DNA of 64,000 nt from Flavobacteriales bacterium UBA6693. GTDB taxonomy: Bacteria; Bacteroidota; Bacteroidia; Flavobacteriales; Weeksellaceae. The translations under genes were made by a program, and so were the position numbers. The stretch covers positions 1-64,000 of the forward strand of contig DKJL01000012.1 in assembly GCA_002454815.1 (NCBI GenBank), given 5' to 3'. The notes below the pieces were generated by a model. The model was given only the letters and a program-made list of their open reading frames with translations, searched no databases and was not told the origin of the DNA. Shown here one piece after another: positions 40,479 to 50,165 of the stretch; within the stretch, counting starts at the first letter, position 1, and each line of letters begins with the position of its first letter.

Positions 40479-41924
40479 TTAAAGATTCAGCGCCGGCTCC
40501 AGCAGCTGCTCCATTCTCGATTTTACCTGATCCACAGAGCCTGCATAATTGTTAACGAGCAGCGAGAAAACCAATGTTTTCCCCGTATTTGTTTTGATGT
40601 ATCCCGCCAATGTTTTCACTTTATTCAGTGTACCGGTCTTCGCAAAAATCTGTCCGTTACCTGCGCCGCTGAAAGAACGTTTCAGCGTTCCGATTTGGCC
40701 CGCGATCGGAAGACTTTCGAAGAAAGTTGGGTAGTATTTTTCCTGCATTAAATTCGAAAGAAATTTAACCTGAGAAATTCCTGTAACCACATTATGCCTG
40801 GAGAGGCCACTGCCGTCGTAGTAATTCAGGCCGTCGGTGTCAAATTTTACCGTGTTCAGGTGATGCATTACGGCGCGCCGTCCGCTTTCAAGGGTCTGAT
40901 CTCCGAACTTTTGAAAACCTACCATACGAAGTGTGGCTTCTGCCAGTGCATTGTCGCTGTGCTGATTGGTATACAGTATAATATCCGCCAACATCGGAGA
41001 TTCGTAAGAGGTAAGAACCTTGCGCTTTTCCGGATCCGGATCCGTCATTTTTGTCATCACTTTACCGCTAATCGGGGTGCCGCTTTTCACCAAAGTTGTA
41101 CGAAGGCTGTTCGCAAGATACGCAGGTGCATCCGGTAATTTCGTTGTTAAATATTTTGGCTCAAACGTATCGGCGTACACCACTTTTCCGATGTAAGGTG
41201 AAATATAATAATAGTTTTTTTGTTCCTCGAACGGGTTCTTTTGTTTCGCGATCAGTTTTTCATTTGCCGGATTGATTTCGTGCGTTGTACCGACCGGCAA
41301 ATAATAACTTCCGTTGTCTAACCAAACCACATTTTCCGGAAGCGACTGGCTTTTATTTTTTTTAAAAACAGCGGTCTGAATAATGATGTTTCCATTAATC
41401 TTTTTAATTCCGGCATTGCGAATGGCAGAACTGAAGTCCGCAACGATCTCGCGATACGAGTACGCTCCTCCTTTGTTAGTGCCGAGTGACGGATCTCCAC
41501 TGCCGACGATGTAGAGATTGCCGTTCAGCGCACCTGCGTCATCGATCTCGCCGCCATATTCCAGCTGTGTAACCCAACGGAATTTTTCGCCCAACAATCC
41601 CATAGCGGTGTCCGTAGTTAGTAATTTGGTAGTGGAAGCAGGTATCAGAGAGGCATGCTCGTTATATGAGCTGATCACTTTTTTGGTTGCAGGATCGTAA
41701 ACCACAAATGACCAGTCTGCATTGCGCAAAACAGGATCCGTGGCCATAGCATTAACTTTGATGTCAACGAGTTCTTTCGCGGTAAGCAATTTTTCCGCGG
41801 AAGCGGCGCCGGCATGATTTTCGTATGAATGAGGATAATTGGAGGAAACGAAAGTCCCCTGGCCAAAAGCGATTGTCGATAAAGTGATCGCACAGAATGC
41901 CAAGGATTTTTGAATGTTAATCAT
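40479..41924 (-). CDS. dacB: D-alanyl-D-alanine carboxypeptidase/endopeptidase (PBP4 type)
   Basis: Periplasmic S13 penicillin-binding protein that trims or cuts peptidoglycan peptides. The 481 residues begin with a signal peptide ending around FGQG. The active-site motifs are in order: SxxK in PASTTKLLT, SDN in HSDNALAE, and KTG in FAKTGTLNK. YDGSGLSRHN is the S13 signature. The extra domain between the first two motifs is present, as in E. coli PBP4. Confidence 0.93.
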   Translation of the reverse strand: MINIQKSLAFCAITLSTIAFGQGTFVSSNYPHSYENHAGAASAEKLLTAKELVDIKVNAMATDPVLRNADWSFVVYDPATKKVISSYNEHASLIPASTTKLLTTDTAMGLLGEKFRWVTQLEYGGEIDDAGALNGNLYIVGSGDPSLGTNKGGAYSYREIVADFSSAIRNAGIKKINGNIIIQTAVFKKNKSQSLPENVVWLDNGSYYLPVGTTHEINPANEKLIAKQKNPFEEQKNYYYISPYIGKVVYADTFEPKYLTTKLPDAPAYLANSLRTTLVKSGTPISGKVMTKMTDPDPEKRKVLTSYESPMLADIILYTNQHSDNALAEATLRMVGFQKFGDQTLESGRRAVMHHLNTVKFDTDGLNYYDGSGLSRHNVVTGISQVKFLSNLMQEKYYPTFFESLPIAGQIGTLKRSFSGAGNGQIFAKTGTLNKVKTLAGYIKTNTGKTLVFSLLVNNYAGSVDQVKSRMEQLLEPALNL

Positions 41925-41960
41925 TTAAATTTCTTATTTGATTATCGTGATTTAAAGCGT

Positions 41961-41980
41961 AAAAAAACCACCGGGTTTTT
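41961..41980 (-). terminator. Weak terminator candidate after priA
   Basis: On the minus strand AAAACCCGGTGGTTTTTTT can form a short stem with a T run. It lies about 95 bases past the priA stop, so it is less certain than the others. Confidence 0.45.
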
Positions 41981-42074
41981 ACATTACGTTTCTAGAAACG
42001 ACCAAAAATAAAAAATATTGCTGAGCTTCCGGTGACATCGCTCGCCAAAAGAATTTAATCTTTGTTAAATTCTG

Positions 42075-44522
42075 TTAAAAATCAACGGTTATGGTGCGTT
42101 TAATCGAAGCGTACGCTTTTACTTCTGCAAATTCTTCCAAACTCTTCAAAACCAATTCTTTGTATTCTGCATAGCGTTTTCCACGTGGCAGTTTCAGTAA
42201 AATCTGATATTGATAAAGCAAATTCAGCTTTGCTATCGGCGCTTTTTCCGGCCCCAAAATACATTCTTCCGGCAGATATTTCCGCAAAACAGAACCCATA
42301 AATTGAGACGCACGATCGACCTTATCTTCGCGCCGGTGCTTCAATTCAATCATAATCAGTTTGACAAAAGGTGGATAATTAAACTTTTTTCTTTCCGTCA
42401 TTAAATGTTCGTACAGCGCCTCAACATTATTATTCTGCAACATCTGAAAAACGGCATGTTCCGGATTATACGTCTGGATCAGCACTTTACCACTGCCGGA
42501 AACGCGCCCGGCCCGCCCGCTCACCTGAGTAATTAATTGGTAAGCGCGTTCCTCCGCCCGGAAATCCTGAACATACATCATCGAGTCTGCCCGCGGAATT
42601 GCGACGAGTTCCATTTTGGCAAAATCCAGACCTTTAGAAATCATCTGCGTGCCCACCAGAATGTCGGTTTCGCCGCCTTCGATCTTTTCGTATAGTTTTT
42701 CGTAAGCAAATTTCTTTCGCATGGAATCTACGTCCATACGGTCCACTTCAGCGTCCGGGAAAATAGCGGTGAGTTCTTCGTAAATCTGTTCAACACCAAC
42801 GCCGCGCACGTTCAGTTTTTCAGAAGTACATTTGGGACAGACACGCGGTTTTGCAGCTTTCTGCCCGCAGTAATGGCATTTCATTTCGTTTTCAAATTTG
42901 TGATAGGTCATCACCACATCACAATTCGAGCAGTAATTTACATAACCACAACTCTCACATTCCACCACGTTGGCGTAGCCGCGGCGGTTATGCAACACCA
43001 TCGTCTGTTTGTCTGTGTCCAACTGTTGTCGCATCGCATCCATCAACGTTAAAGAAAAATTGCCAACTGTCTTTTTTGAGTCCTGTGCTTCTTTAAAATC
43101 AATCAGTTCAAAAGTGGGTATCCCCACTCCACCAAAACGTTCATCCAAACGGACATAGGCCAGTTTGCCGCTTTTTGCCGCGTAATAAGATTCCAACGAC
43201 GGCGTAGCAGAACCCAGTATGACGCGGGCATTATAGAACGATGCAAGTACTTGCGCAGAATCTTTTGCATTAAAATAGGGCGACACTTCCCGCGGGCGGT
43301 AGGCAAAATCGTGCTCCTCATCCACAATCACCAAACCTAAATTTTGGTAAGGAAGAAAAAGCGCATTCCTAGTGCCGATCAGTACTTTGATCTCGTTATT
43401 TTTAATTTTTTGCCAGACTTCGACACGCTCGAAATCCGTGAGTTTTTGATGGTAAAAACCTAAAGCTCGGCCGTACTTGGTTTCGAGTCGTCGGACGATT
43501 TGCTTGGTAAGTGCAATTTCCGGCAGAAGCAGAAGCGCATTTTTCCCGTCCTCAATGGTGCGCTCGATCTGAGCTGCATAAAGGTGCGTTTTACCCGAAG
43601 AAGTAACGCCGTGCAACAACACATTTTTTTCTTCGAGAAAGGCTTCATTGATTTCCATTTTTGCCTGAAGTTGCGCGTCAGTAAGTTCTTCCAGCGCTTC
43701 AGTGGCGCCCGTGTACTGTTCCAGACGGTCCTGCTCCAGTAAATATTCTACCACATAACCTTTATCCACCAAAGCGCGCAACTGTGCATGGGCAAAGTGT
43801 CCGTCTTCAAATAAGGAAGATTTTCGCAGTGGCTGGTCGGGTTGGTCGGTTTCACTATGCATGATGGCCAAGAACAATTCCCGTTGTTTCGGCGAGCGTT
43901 TAAGAGCGGACAGAATTTGCGGCAGCCGTGACTGGCTGACATTCGCGCTGTTAATCTTCACATACGCGACTTCCTTTGTTTTGTATTTTTCTGCTATTTT
44001 CTCATCAACCTCAATATATTGCAGATCAATCAGTGAATTAATGGTCCGGACGATAGCTTTTTTGGGTATAAAAGCTTCGATCTCGCTAAGGTTGACCAGC
44101 TGCCGAACTTCCAGTGCCTGAATCAGATACATTTCGTTCACGTCAAGAATTTCCAGGTCAATTTGCGCATGAGGTTTTAATTTTAAGTAAGTTTCACTTT
44201 CCAGTTTCAGCGATCCCGGAAATGAAAAACGGTAAATCTCACCGATATTACAGAGATAATAGTCGGACAGCCAAGACCAGAATTTCAACTGTTCTGCAGG
44301 CAGAATTGGCGTTTCGTCCAAAATATTAATTACATCTTTCGGAATAAAAGTTTCCGGCGGCCTGTTGTGCAGCGCACGAACAATCCCGGTATAAATTTTT
44401 TTACCCCCGAATGGAACGAGCACCCGCATTCCTGGCGAGATACTTTCTACAAGTTCACCGGGGACTCTATAGGTAAAAGTTCCTTTTAAATTGAGCGGTA
44501 AAATAAGGTCTGCAAATGTCAA
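42075..44522 (-). CDS. priA: Primosomal protein N' (replication restart helicase)
   Basis: Helicase that reloads the replisome at collapsed forks. The frame has no usable ATG at its 5' end. I prefer TTG at 44522 (815 residues, starting TFADLILPLNLKGTFTYRVP), which aligns with other PriA starts. TTG at 44564 would lie within a TAAATTTG promoter-like box (44562-44569). Walker A is GVTSSGKTH, Walker B DEEH, and paired zinc motifs are visible (CESCGYVNYCSNC, CHYCG, CPKC). The 3'-DNA-binding domain and C-terminal domain are complete. Confidence 0.93.
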   Translation of the reverse strand: MTFADLILPLNLKGTFTYRVPGELVESISPGMRVLVPFGGKKIYTGIVRALHNRPPETFIPKDVINILDETPILPAEQLKFWSWLSDYYLCNIGEIYRFSFPGSLKLESETYLKLKPHAQIDLEILDVNEMYLIQALEVRQLVNLSEIEAFIPKKAIVRTINSLIDLQYIEVDEKIAEKYKTKEVAYVKINSANVSQSRLPQILSALKRSPKQRELFLAIMHSETDQPDQPLRKSSLFEDGHFAHAQLRALVDKGYVVEYLLEQDRLEQYTGATEALEELTDAQLQAKMEINEAFLEEKNVLLHGVTSSGKTHLYAAQIERTIEDGKNALLLLPEIALTKQIVRRLETKYGRALGFYHQKLTDFERVEVWQKIKNNEIKVLIGTRNALFLPYQNLGLVIVDEEHDFAYRPREVSPYFNAKDSAQVLASFYNARVILGSATPSLESYYAAKSGKLAYVRLDERFGGVGIPTFELIDFKEAQDSKKTVGNFSLTLMDAMRQQLDTDKQTMVLHNRRGYANVVECESCGYVNYCSNCDVVMTYHKFENEMKCHYCGQKAAKPRVCPKCTSEKLNVRGVGVEQIYEELTAIFPDAEVDRMDVDSMRKKFAYEKLYEKIEGGETDILVGTQMISKGLDFAKMELVAIPRADSMMYVQDFRAEERAYQLITQVSGRAGRVSGSGKVLIQTYNPEHAVFQMLQNNNVEALYEHLMTERKKFNYPPFVKLIMIELKHRREDKVDRASQFMGSVLRKYLPEECILGPEKAPIAKLNLLYQYQILLKLPRGKRYAEYKELVLKSLEEFAEVKAYASIKRTITVDF

Positions 44523-44604
44523 TGGAATTGGGGAAAACCTGGTGATTAAGTGTTTCCTTAGCAAATTTAATGATAATAAGAGTTCAAAAAAAGTTAGTGA
44601 AACG

Positions 44605-44631
44605 AAAAAAGACGGAACAATTCCGTCTTTT
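44605..44631 (-). terminator. Terminator after the proline dehydrogenase gene
   Basis: On the minus strand AAAAGACGGAA and TTCCGTCTTTT pair around a three-base loop, with T residues following. It lies 38 bases past the stop codon. Confidence 0.82.
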
Positions 44632-44668
44632 TGATTTATAATTACACGTTTTTAGCAAACGAAATAAA

Positions 44669-45841
44669 TTACTTTCTGCGTGCGCGGCGGTCCAGCTCTT
44701 TTTGGATTAAAGAAAGTTCCCGGCCCGTCTGCCCGGCCACTGAAGTGTTTTCCTGAGCGCGTCGTGTAAGATAAGGCACAACGTCCTTCACCGGTCCGTA
44801 AGGAAGATATTTGCAGACGTTGTATTTTTCGGCACCGAGGTAATAAGTGATGTTGTCACTCATTCCGTATAGTTGCCCGAAATAAATATTAGGATGATCA
44901 TGCGGAAGTCCAATAGCGCCCATTTTGTCCATCACCAATTCCGTTGATTTCTCATTGTGCGTACCAAAAAACGCAGAGACACGATCAAGATTCAGCATAG
45001 TAAAATCGATGGCTGCATTATAGTTATCATCGGAAGCCAATTTTGTCGGCTGTATCGGATCGGGATAATTCATGGCAGCGGCACGTGCACGCTCCTTTTC
45101 CATGTAAGCACCACGGACAAATTTGTATCCCAGAAAATAGTTTTTGGTTCTTGCGCGCTCCAGATCTTTTTGCAGATATTCGATTCTTCCGGTTCGGTAC
45201 ATCTGCAATGTGTTCCAGATTATGGCTTTTTCGCCATTATATTTTTCCATCATCGTATTCACCAGCGCATCGGTGGCATCCTGCATCCAAGTTTCCTCGG
45301 CGTCGATCATCAACCGTACGTTGCGGTCATAAGCCATCTGACAAACTTCGTTATAGCGTTTCTGCACCCGCTCCCACTCTGCAATTTGTGAGCTGGTAAG
45401 TTCTGCGCCGCGGCCAACTTCTTCGTAAATTTCGATGCGTCCGAAACCGGTAGGTTTAAAAACAACAAAGGGAATCGCCGGATTGCCTTCCGCAAATTTA
45501 ATGTTCTGCTTGATTTCTTCGCAGGTGATATCAAATGCTTTTTCTTCCGCTTTCCCTTCAATTGCATAATCGAAAATACTTCCGACATGATGGCGAAACA
45601 TTTTCTTAACGACCTGCATGCTTTCTTCGCGGGTTTCGCCACCGCAGAATTGCTCAAACAAAGTGGATCGTACAATACCGCTAACAAACGGAAAATTATT
45701 TTTTACCGTAAAATTGAGAACAGAAATTCCAACTCCGGTAAGTGCCGGCTGCTCGATCGCCTTAAACATCCAATAAGCTTTTTTCAGCTGCGCATCCGTT
45801 TTATCAGCAAATGCAATTTGGGTATTATCAAAAATGCTCAT
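44669..45841 (-). CDS. Proline dehydrogenase
   Basis: FAD enzyme that oxidises proline to pyrroline-5-carboxylate, the first step of proline use. The start at 45841 (MSIFDNTQIAFADKTDAQLK) gives 390 residues; a frame to 45892 adds an unlikely 17 residues. A TIM-barrel core is shown by MIDAEETWMQDATD, YFLGYKFVRGAYMEKER and the C-terminal FGQLYGMSDNITYYLG and YGPVKDVVPYLTRR. It is the single-domain form; the aldehyde dehydrogenase part found in PutA is absent. TAAATTTG at 45860-45867 is a likely -7 box. Confidence 0.92.
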   Translation of the reverse strand: MSIFDNTQIAFADKTDAQLKKAYWMFKAIEQPALTGVGISVLNFTVKNNFPFVSGIVRSTLFEQFCGGETREESMQVVKKMFRHHVGSIFDYAIEGKAEEKAFDITCEEIKQNIKFAEGNPAIPFVVFKPTGFGRIEIYEEVGRGAELTSSQIAEWERVQKRYNEVCQMAYDRNVRLMIDAEETWMQDATDALVNTMMEKYNGEKAIIWNTLQMYRTGRIEYLQKDLERARTKNYFLGYKFVRGAYMEKERARAAAMNYPDPIQPTKLASDDNYNAAIDFTMLNLDRVSAFFGTHNEKSTELVMDKMGAIGLPHDHPNIYFGQLYGMSDNITYYLGAEKYNVCKYLPYGPVKDVVPYLTRRAQENTSVAGQTGRELSLIQKELDRRARRK

Positions 45842-45930
45842 ATTAATTTTTAAACTGCACAAATTTAACAATAGTATGCCGAAATGCTGCATTAAATTAA
45901 TGTTTAATTTTGTGATAAAATACAGTAAAT

Positions 45931-46974
45931 ATGATCACTCAACTCGATAATGATTTTTCGCAACTCAACCGTTTCCTGGAAGAATTAAAGCCCACGCAGA
46001 TTATTATTCTGACCGACGAAAACACGCACGAATTCTGTCTGCCGACGCTATTGGGAAATATGGAAACGGAAATTCCTTTCGAAATCATTGAAATAGATCC
46101 GGGCGAGGAGATGAAGACCCTGGAAACTGCCGCGCAGCTCTGGGATATTCTTATCGAATTCGGGACGGATCGCGGAGCGCTTTTCATTAACCTGGGAGGC
46201 GGCGTGATTACTGATCTCGGCGGCTTCGTGGCTTCTACGTACAAACGCGGCATTTCTTTTATCAATATTCCGACGACGCTGCTGGGGATGTGCGATGCTT
46301 CCATCGGTGGAAAAACCGGTATCGATCATCAATTTTTGAAAAACGTGATCGGTACTTTTGCCAGGCCGGAAAAAATATTTCTGTATCCACCTTTTCTCAC
46401 CACCTTGCCGCAAGAGCAGTTGCGCAGCGGTTTTGCAGAAATGCTGAAGCACGGACTCATCGCGGACGCGCAGCATTGGGCGGCGCTTACGTCAATTTCC
46501 GCACTTACCCCGGAGGCGCTTTATCCTTTACTGCAAACTTCGATGATGATCAAACAGGAAGTGGTGCAACAGGATTTTAAAGAAATAAACATCCGGAAAA
46601 CCCTGAACTTCGGACACACAATCGGTCACGCCGTAGAAAGCTTATTTCTGCAAAAAAACGAACCGATTTTACACGGTGATGCCGTCGCGCTTGGAATGAT
46701 TTGCGAAACGGTGCTTTCCGTGAGCGCAGGCCGACTGAACGAAAATGATGCAGAAAACATCATCGGTAATCTGGTACGATACTTTGGTGTTTTATCGCTG
46801 AGTCTGATGACTGACGATGAAATCCTCGGCATGATGAAGAATGATAAAAAAAATACTGAGGGAACAATAAAATTTATCCTGCTCGATCATTTGGGACAAG
46901 CCTCTTTTGACCACATTGTTTCGCAAGAAAAGATACGTTATGCGCTGCATTATTATCGCGAATTGGCTGTTTAA
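45931..46974 (+). CDS. aroB: 3-dehydroquinate synthase
   Basis: Second enzyme of the shikimate pathway, converting DAHP to 3-dehydroquinate; it needs NAD+ and a metal. The 347 residues contain GGGVITDLGGFVASTYKRG, the NAD-binding hallmark, and PTTLLGMCDASIGGKTGID. Metal-binding histidines lie in LNFGHTIGHAVES and LHGDAVALGM. TAATTTTG at 45905-45912 is a likely -7 box. It stands alone in the plus direction between two unrelated units. Confidence 0.95.
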   Translation: MITQLDNDFSQLNRFLEELKPTQIIILTDENTHEFCLPTLLGNMETEIPFEIIEIDPGEEMKTLETAAQLWDILIEFGTDRGALFINLGGGVITDLGGFVASTYKRGISFINIPTTLLGMCDASIGGKTGIDHQFLKNVIGTFARPEKIFLYPPFLTTLPQEQLRSGFAEMLKHGLIADAQHWAALTSISALTPEALYPLLQTSMMIKQEVVQQDFKEINIRKTLNFGHTIGHAVESLFLQKNEPILHGDAVALGMICETVLSVSAGRLNENDAENIIGNLVRYFGVLSLSLMTDDEILGMMKNDKKNTEGTIKFILLDHLGQASFDHIVSQEKIRYALHYYRELAV

Positions 46975-47114
46975 AATAGCGGTACTGTAAAAAGATCTGC
47001 AGCTAGTCAACAATCATAATAATTCATTTATTTAATCACAACATGTTGATTTATAAGTTATTACAACTGCGAATCTTTAAACGTATGTTTAGTTTTAAAT
47101 TTTCTGTCGGAGTT

Positions 47115-47131
47115 TTGGCACAGCGTTTGAC
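47115..47131 (+). promoter_or_regulatory. Sigma-54-like promoter candidate
   Basis: TTGGCACAGCGTTTGAC resembles the -24/-12 sigma-54 pattern (TGGCAC, five bases, TTGC), but ends TTGA instead of TTGC. It lies about 97 bases upstream of the barrel gene at 47229. No activator site was identified. Low confidence. Confidence 0.3.
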
Positions 47132-47228
47132 AATACTCCATCGTAAAACAATAAAAAAAGTGGACTTGGAAAGAAGCAACATTGCGACCTTCCAGCGAAG
47201 CAAAAATTAATTAAGAAAATTTGAAATT

Positions 47229-47855
47229 ATGAAAAAGTTATTTTTAAGTGCAGCAGTAGCAATGAGTTCATTAGCATTTGCACAACAGTTCGGTATTAAA
47301 GCGGGTATGAACGTTTCTTCACTATCTGATGATGCTTCATTAAGCGACCAGGGTTCCAAAATTGGTTTTAACGCCGGTGTATTTATGAATGCTCCGATTG
47401 CGGAAAACTTCAGCATTCAACCCGAGTTACTATATAACAATTTGGGATCGAAAGTAACGCTAACCAGAACTGAAGTGGGTGATACAACCTACAGAACTGA
47501 GTATGCAAGACACCTTGACTACATCACGCTTCCTGTAATGTTCCAGTACAACGCGACGCCTGCATTTTATCTTGAAGCTGGTCCGGAGTTCGGACTCATG
47601 GTAAGCGCTAAGGATAAATTAAAAAGTACCGAAAACGGTTCAACTCAAGGTAGTGCGGTAAGTGACCTGAATAAAGACAACTTCAACTCCTTCAACTTCG
47701 GTATCGGACTTGGGGCAGGATATTACTTCACTCCACAAATTGGTCTAACTGCAAGATATGTTGCCGGACTTAGTGACATCGCGAAAGACCGCCCAAGCGG
47801 ATCTGATTCAGTTAAAAACAACGTATTCCAGGTAGGATTGGCTTACAAATTCTAA
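47229..47855 (+). CDS. Outer membrane beta-barrel protein (PorT-like family)
   Basis: A 208-residue paralogue of the protein at 29271-29831. Signal peptide MKKLFLSAAVAMSSLAFAQ, then QFGIKAGMNVSSLSDDAS, FNAGVFMNAPIAENFSIQPE, LPVMFQYNATPAFYLEAGPE, and the closing strand VFQVGLAYKF. The two copies share nearly the same strand motifs, differing mainly in a longer polar loop here (about residues 75-95). A probable eight-stranded barrel of unknown function. Confidence 0.87.
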   Translation: MKKLFLSAAVAMSSLAFAQQFGIKAGMNVSSLSDDASLSDQGSKIGFNAGVFMNAPIAENFSIQPELLYNNLGSKVTLTRTEVGDTTYRTEYARHLDYITLPVMFQYNATPAFYLEAGPEFGLMVSAKDKLKSTENGSTQGSAVSDLNKDNFNSFNFGIGLGAGYYFTPQIGLTARYVAGLSDIAKDRPSGSDSVKNNVFQVGLAYKF

Positions 47856-47880
47856 GTAAAACACACCTCAATATAAACCG

Positions 47881-47911
47881 AAAGGTTGGGAAATTTTTCC
47901 CAACCTTTTTT
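47881..47911. terminator. Bidirectional terminator between barrel gene and purF
   Basis: AAAGGTTGGGAAA and TTTCCCAACCTTT form a 13-pair perfect stem with T runs suited to both directions. It separates the convergent barrel gene and purF and touches the purF stop region. Confidence 0.85.
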
Positions 47912-49398
47912 TATTCAAACATTACAATATCTTCGCCCTTCGGAACCGGATACTGCTCAGTAAAGCAACCGAAACAGTGATTGGAACTCCCGAGAATGAT
48001 CTTTAGATTATCCATGCTCAAAAACTCAAGCGAATCCACCCCCAAATAATCACGAAGTTCTTCGGCTGACATATTTGCAGAAATCAAATCATCTTTCGAA
48101 GGTGTATCGATACCGAGATAACACGGCGCAATGATCGGCGGGGAGACGCTGCGGAAATGAATTTCCTTCACACCTGCGTCTTTGAGAATTTTTACGAGCC
48201 TTTTGGAAGTTGTACCGCGAACGATAGAATCGTCGATGATTACCACTCTTTTGCCCTTAATTTCAGAAATAATCGGATTCAGTTTCAGATTAACGATCCG
48301 CTCGCGCATCTCTTGTGTCGGTACGATGAAACTGCGGCCGATATAACGGTTTTTGATAAGGACGGGCCGGAATGGGATTCCCGATGCTACAGAAAAACCG
48401 ATGGCTGCAGGCACACCTGAATCCGGCACACCAATTACCAAATCGGCTTCGACAGGCGCCTGCTCCCAGATTTTGGCACCGCTTTTTTCCCGCACTTCAT
48501 GCACATTGATCCCTTCCATTATAGAATCGGGACGTGCAAAATAAATGTATTCAAAAGCGCAGATTCTTTTCTCACAATCTTCACGAACAAGAAAACTTTG
48601 GAGGCCCGGCTCATTCTCATTGGTAAATACAATTTCGCCCGGCAAGATATCGCGTACGTATTGAGCGCCAACCGCGTCAAGTGCTACAGATTCTGAAGCC
48701 ACCACAAAAGTTTTTTCGTCAATAGCACCCAGAACCAACGGGCGGATTCCGTGGAAATCGCGGAAGGCAAAGAATTTATTGCGCGTCATACCCACAACAG
48801 AATAGGCGCCTTCAATCTTTTCCATTGTCGTTTTGATTGCCGCACGTAGACCTAGATCCAGATTTTTTTGAATCAACCGGAGAATAACCTCCGAATCGGA
48901 AGTTGCTTTAAAAACAACGCCTTCAGCTTCCAACTCTGCACGCAGTTCGTGCGCATTGGTCAGGTTCCCGTTGTGTGCGATGGAAAGAATAATTTGATCA
49001 TATTCATTCTTGGCAAAAAAAGGCTGAAAATTGTATTTCTTTTTATCGCCAGCGGTGGTATAGCGTGTATGGCCGATGGCCGAGTTGCCCATAAAAGTTT
49101 CCGGATTCCGGATTTCTTTATAAACATCCAGCACGAGACCTTCATCTTTAATGTTAAAAATTTTACCGTCATTCATTACCGAAATTCCGCACGCCTCCTG
49201 GCCACGATGCTGCAGGGCAAACAAGCCAAATTGCGACAGCGAAAAGGTATCCACATCGTTATCGGAATACAAACCGAAAATCCCGCATTCCTCCGCCGGT
49301 GCATCAAAAGGATCTTCTGCTTTAAATAAATTTCGGCCGTAGACTTCGGTTTGAAACTGTGCCAGATATTCTGCTTTGTGCTGGTCTGTGTTTTTCAT
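47911..49398 (-). CDS. purF: Amidophosphoribosyltransferase
   Basis: First committed step of purine synthesis: glutamine plus PRPP gives phosphoribosylamine. The ATG at 49398 is chosen, 16 bases after the purC stop. It leaves a 37-residue leader before the catalytic cysteine in CGIFGLYS, which would be cleaved to expose it. A start at 49446 would overlap purC. The N-terminal Ntn glutaminase has HTRYTTAG, and the phosphoribosyl domain has VVIIDDSIVRGTTSKR. Probably co-transcribed with purC. Confidence 0.95.
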   Translation of the reverse strand: MKNTDQHKAEYLAQFQTEVYGRNLFKAEDPFDAPAEECGIFGLYSDNDVDTFSLSQFGLFALQHRGQEACGISVMNDGKIFNIKDEGLVLDVYKEIRNPETFMGNSAIGHTRYTTAGDKKKYNFQPFFAKNEYDQIILSIAHNGNLTNAHELRAELEAEGVVFKATSDSEVILRLIQKNLDLGLRAAIKTTMEKIEGAYSVVGMTRNKFFAFRDFHGIRPLVLGAIDEKTFVVASESVALDAVGAQYVRDILPGEIVFTNENEPGLQSFLVREDCEKRICAFEYIYFARPDSIMEGINVHEVREKSGAKIWEQAPVEADLVIGVPDSGVPAAIGFSVASGIPFRPVLIKNRYIGRSFIVPTQEMRERIVNLKLNPIISEIKGKRVVIIDDSIVRGTTSKRLVKILKDAGVKEIHFRSVSPPIIAPCYLGIDTPSKDDLISANMSAEELRDYLGVDSLEFLSMDNLKIILGSSNHCFGCFTEQYPVPKGEDIVMFE

Positions 49399-49414
49399 TT
49401 TTAAGGATTCTTCA

Positions 49415-50134
49415 TCACTGCTGAAGAACTTTTTTAAGTCGTTCATATATTTCTACATAAGCTTCCGTCACCTCGCCGAGGTCTCTTCGGAAGCGGTCTT
49501 TATCAAGTTTTTTCATGGTGTCTTTATCCCAAAGACGACAGGTGTCAGGAGAAATTTCGTCGGCAAGAATAATTTTACCGCTGGAATCTTTGCCAAGTTC
49601 TATTTTGAAATCAACAAGAATAATGTTCATTTTGTCAAATAGATCAATAAGCAAATCGTTGATGTCGGAAGTAAGTTCGTACATCTCGTCCAACTCTTCA
49701 TAAGTTGCGGCACCCAGAAAAACGGCATGATGATCGTTGATCAGCGGATCTCCCAACGCATCATCTTTGTAGCAGATATCAAAAATAGTGACCGGCGATT
49801 TGATGCCTTCCGCTACGCCCAAACGTTGCGCCATGCTTCCGGCGGAATAATTTCTGACCACCATTTCCAACGGGATAATCTGCACTTTTTTCACCAGCTG
49901 TTCGCGGTCGTCCAGTTTTTTAATGAAATGGGTGGCAATTCCTTTTTTGTTTAAATATTCGAAAATCAGCGTGGTGATGGCGTTGTTCATCTCCCCTTTC
50001 AGGTCGACGTTACCTCTTTTCTGGGCATTGAAGGCGGTTGCATCATCCTTGAAACGTACAATAACCTCGTCGGGGCGGTCGGTTTCGAAAACTTGTTTTG
50101 CTTTACCTTCATAAAGCATTGATCCTTTTTTCAT
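49415..50134 (-). CDS. purC: SAICAR synthase
   Basis: Phosphoribosylaminoimidazole-succinocarboxamide synthase, purine step adding aspartate to CAIR with ATP. The 239 residues begin MKKGSMLYEGKAKQVFETD, the canonical start. LEMVVRNYSAGSMAQRLG and SPDTCRLWDKDTMKKLDKDRFR, which hold ATP and substrate contacts, are intact. purF follows 16 bases downstream in the same direction. Confidence 0.96.
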   Translation of the reverse strand: MKKGSMLYEGKAKQVFETDRPDEVIVRFKDDATAFNAQKRGNVDLKGEMNNAITTLIFEYLNKKGIATHFIKKLDDREQLVKKVQIIPLEMVVRNYSAGSMAQRLGVAEGIKSPVTIFDICYKDDALGDPLINDHHAVFLGAATYEELDEMYELTSDINDLLIDLFDKMNIILVDFKIELGKDSSGKIILADEISPDTCRLWDKDTMKKLDKDRFRRDLGEVTEAYVEIYERLKKVLQQ

Positions 50135-50165
50135 TGCTACTTTTTATTAGATTTCTTTCAGTAAA

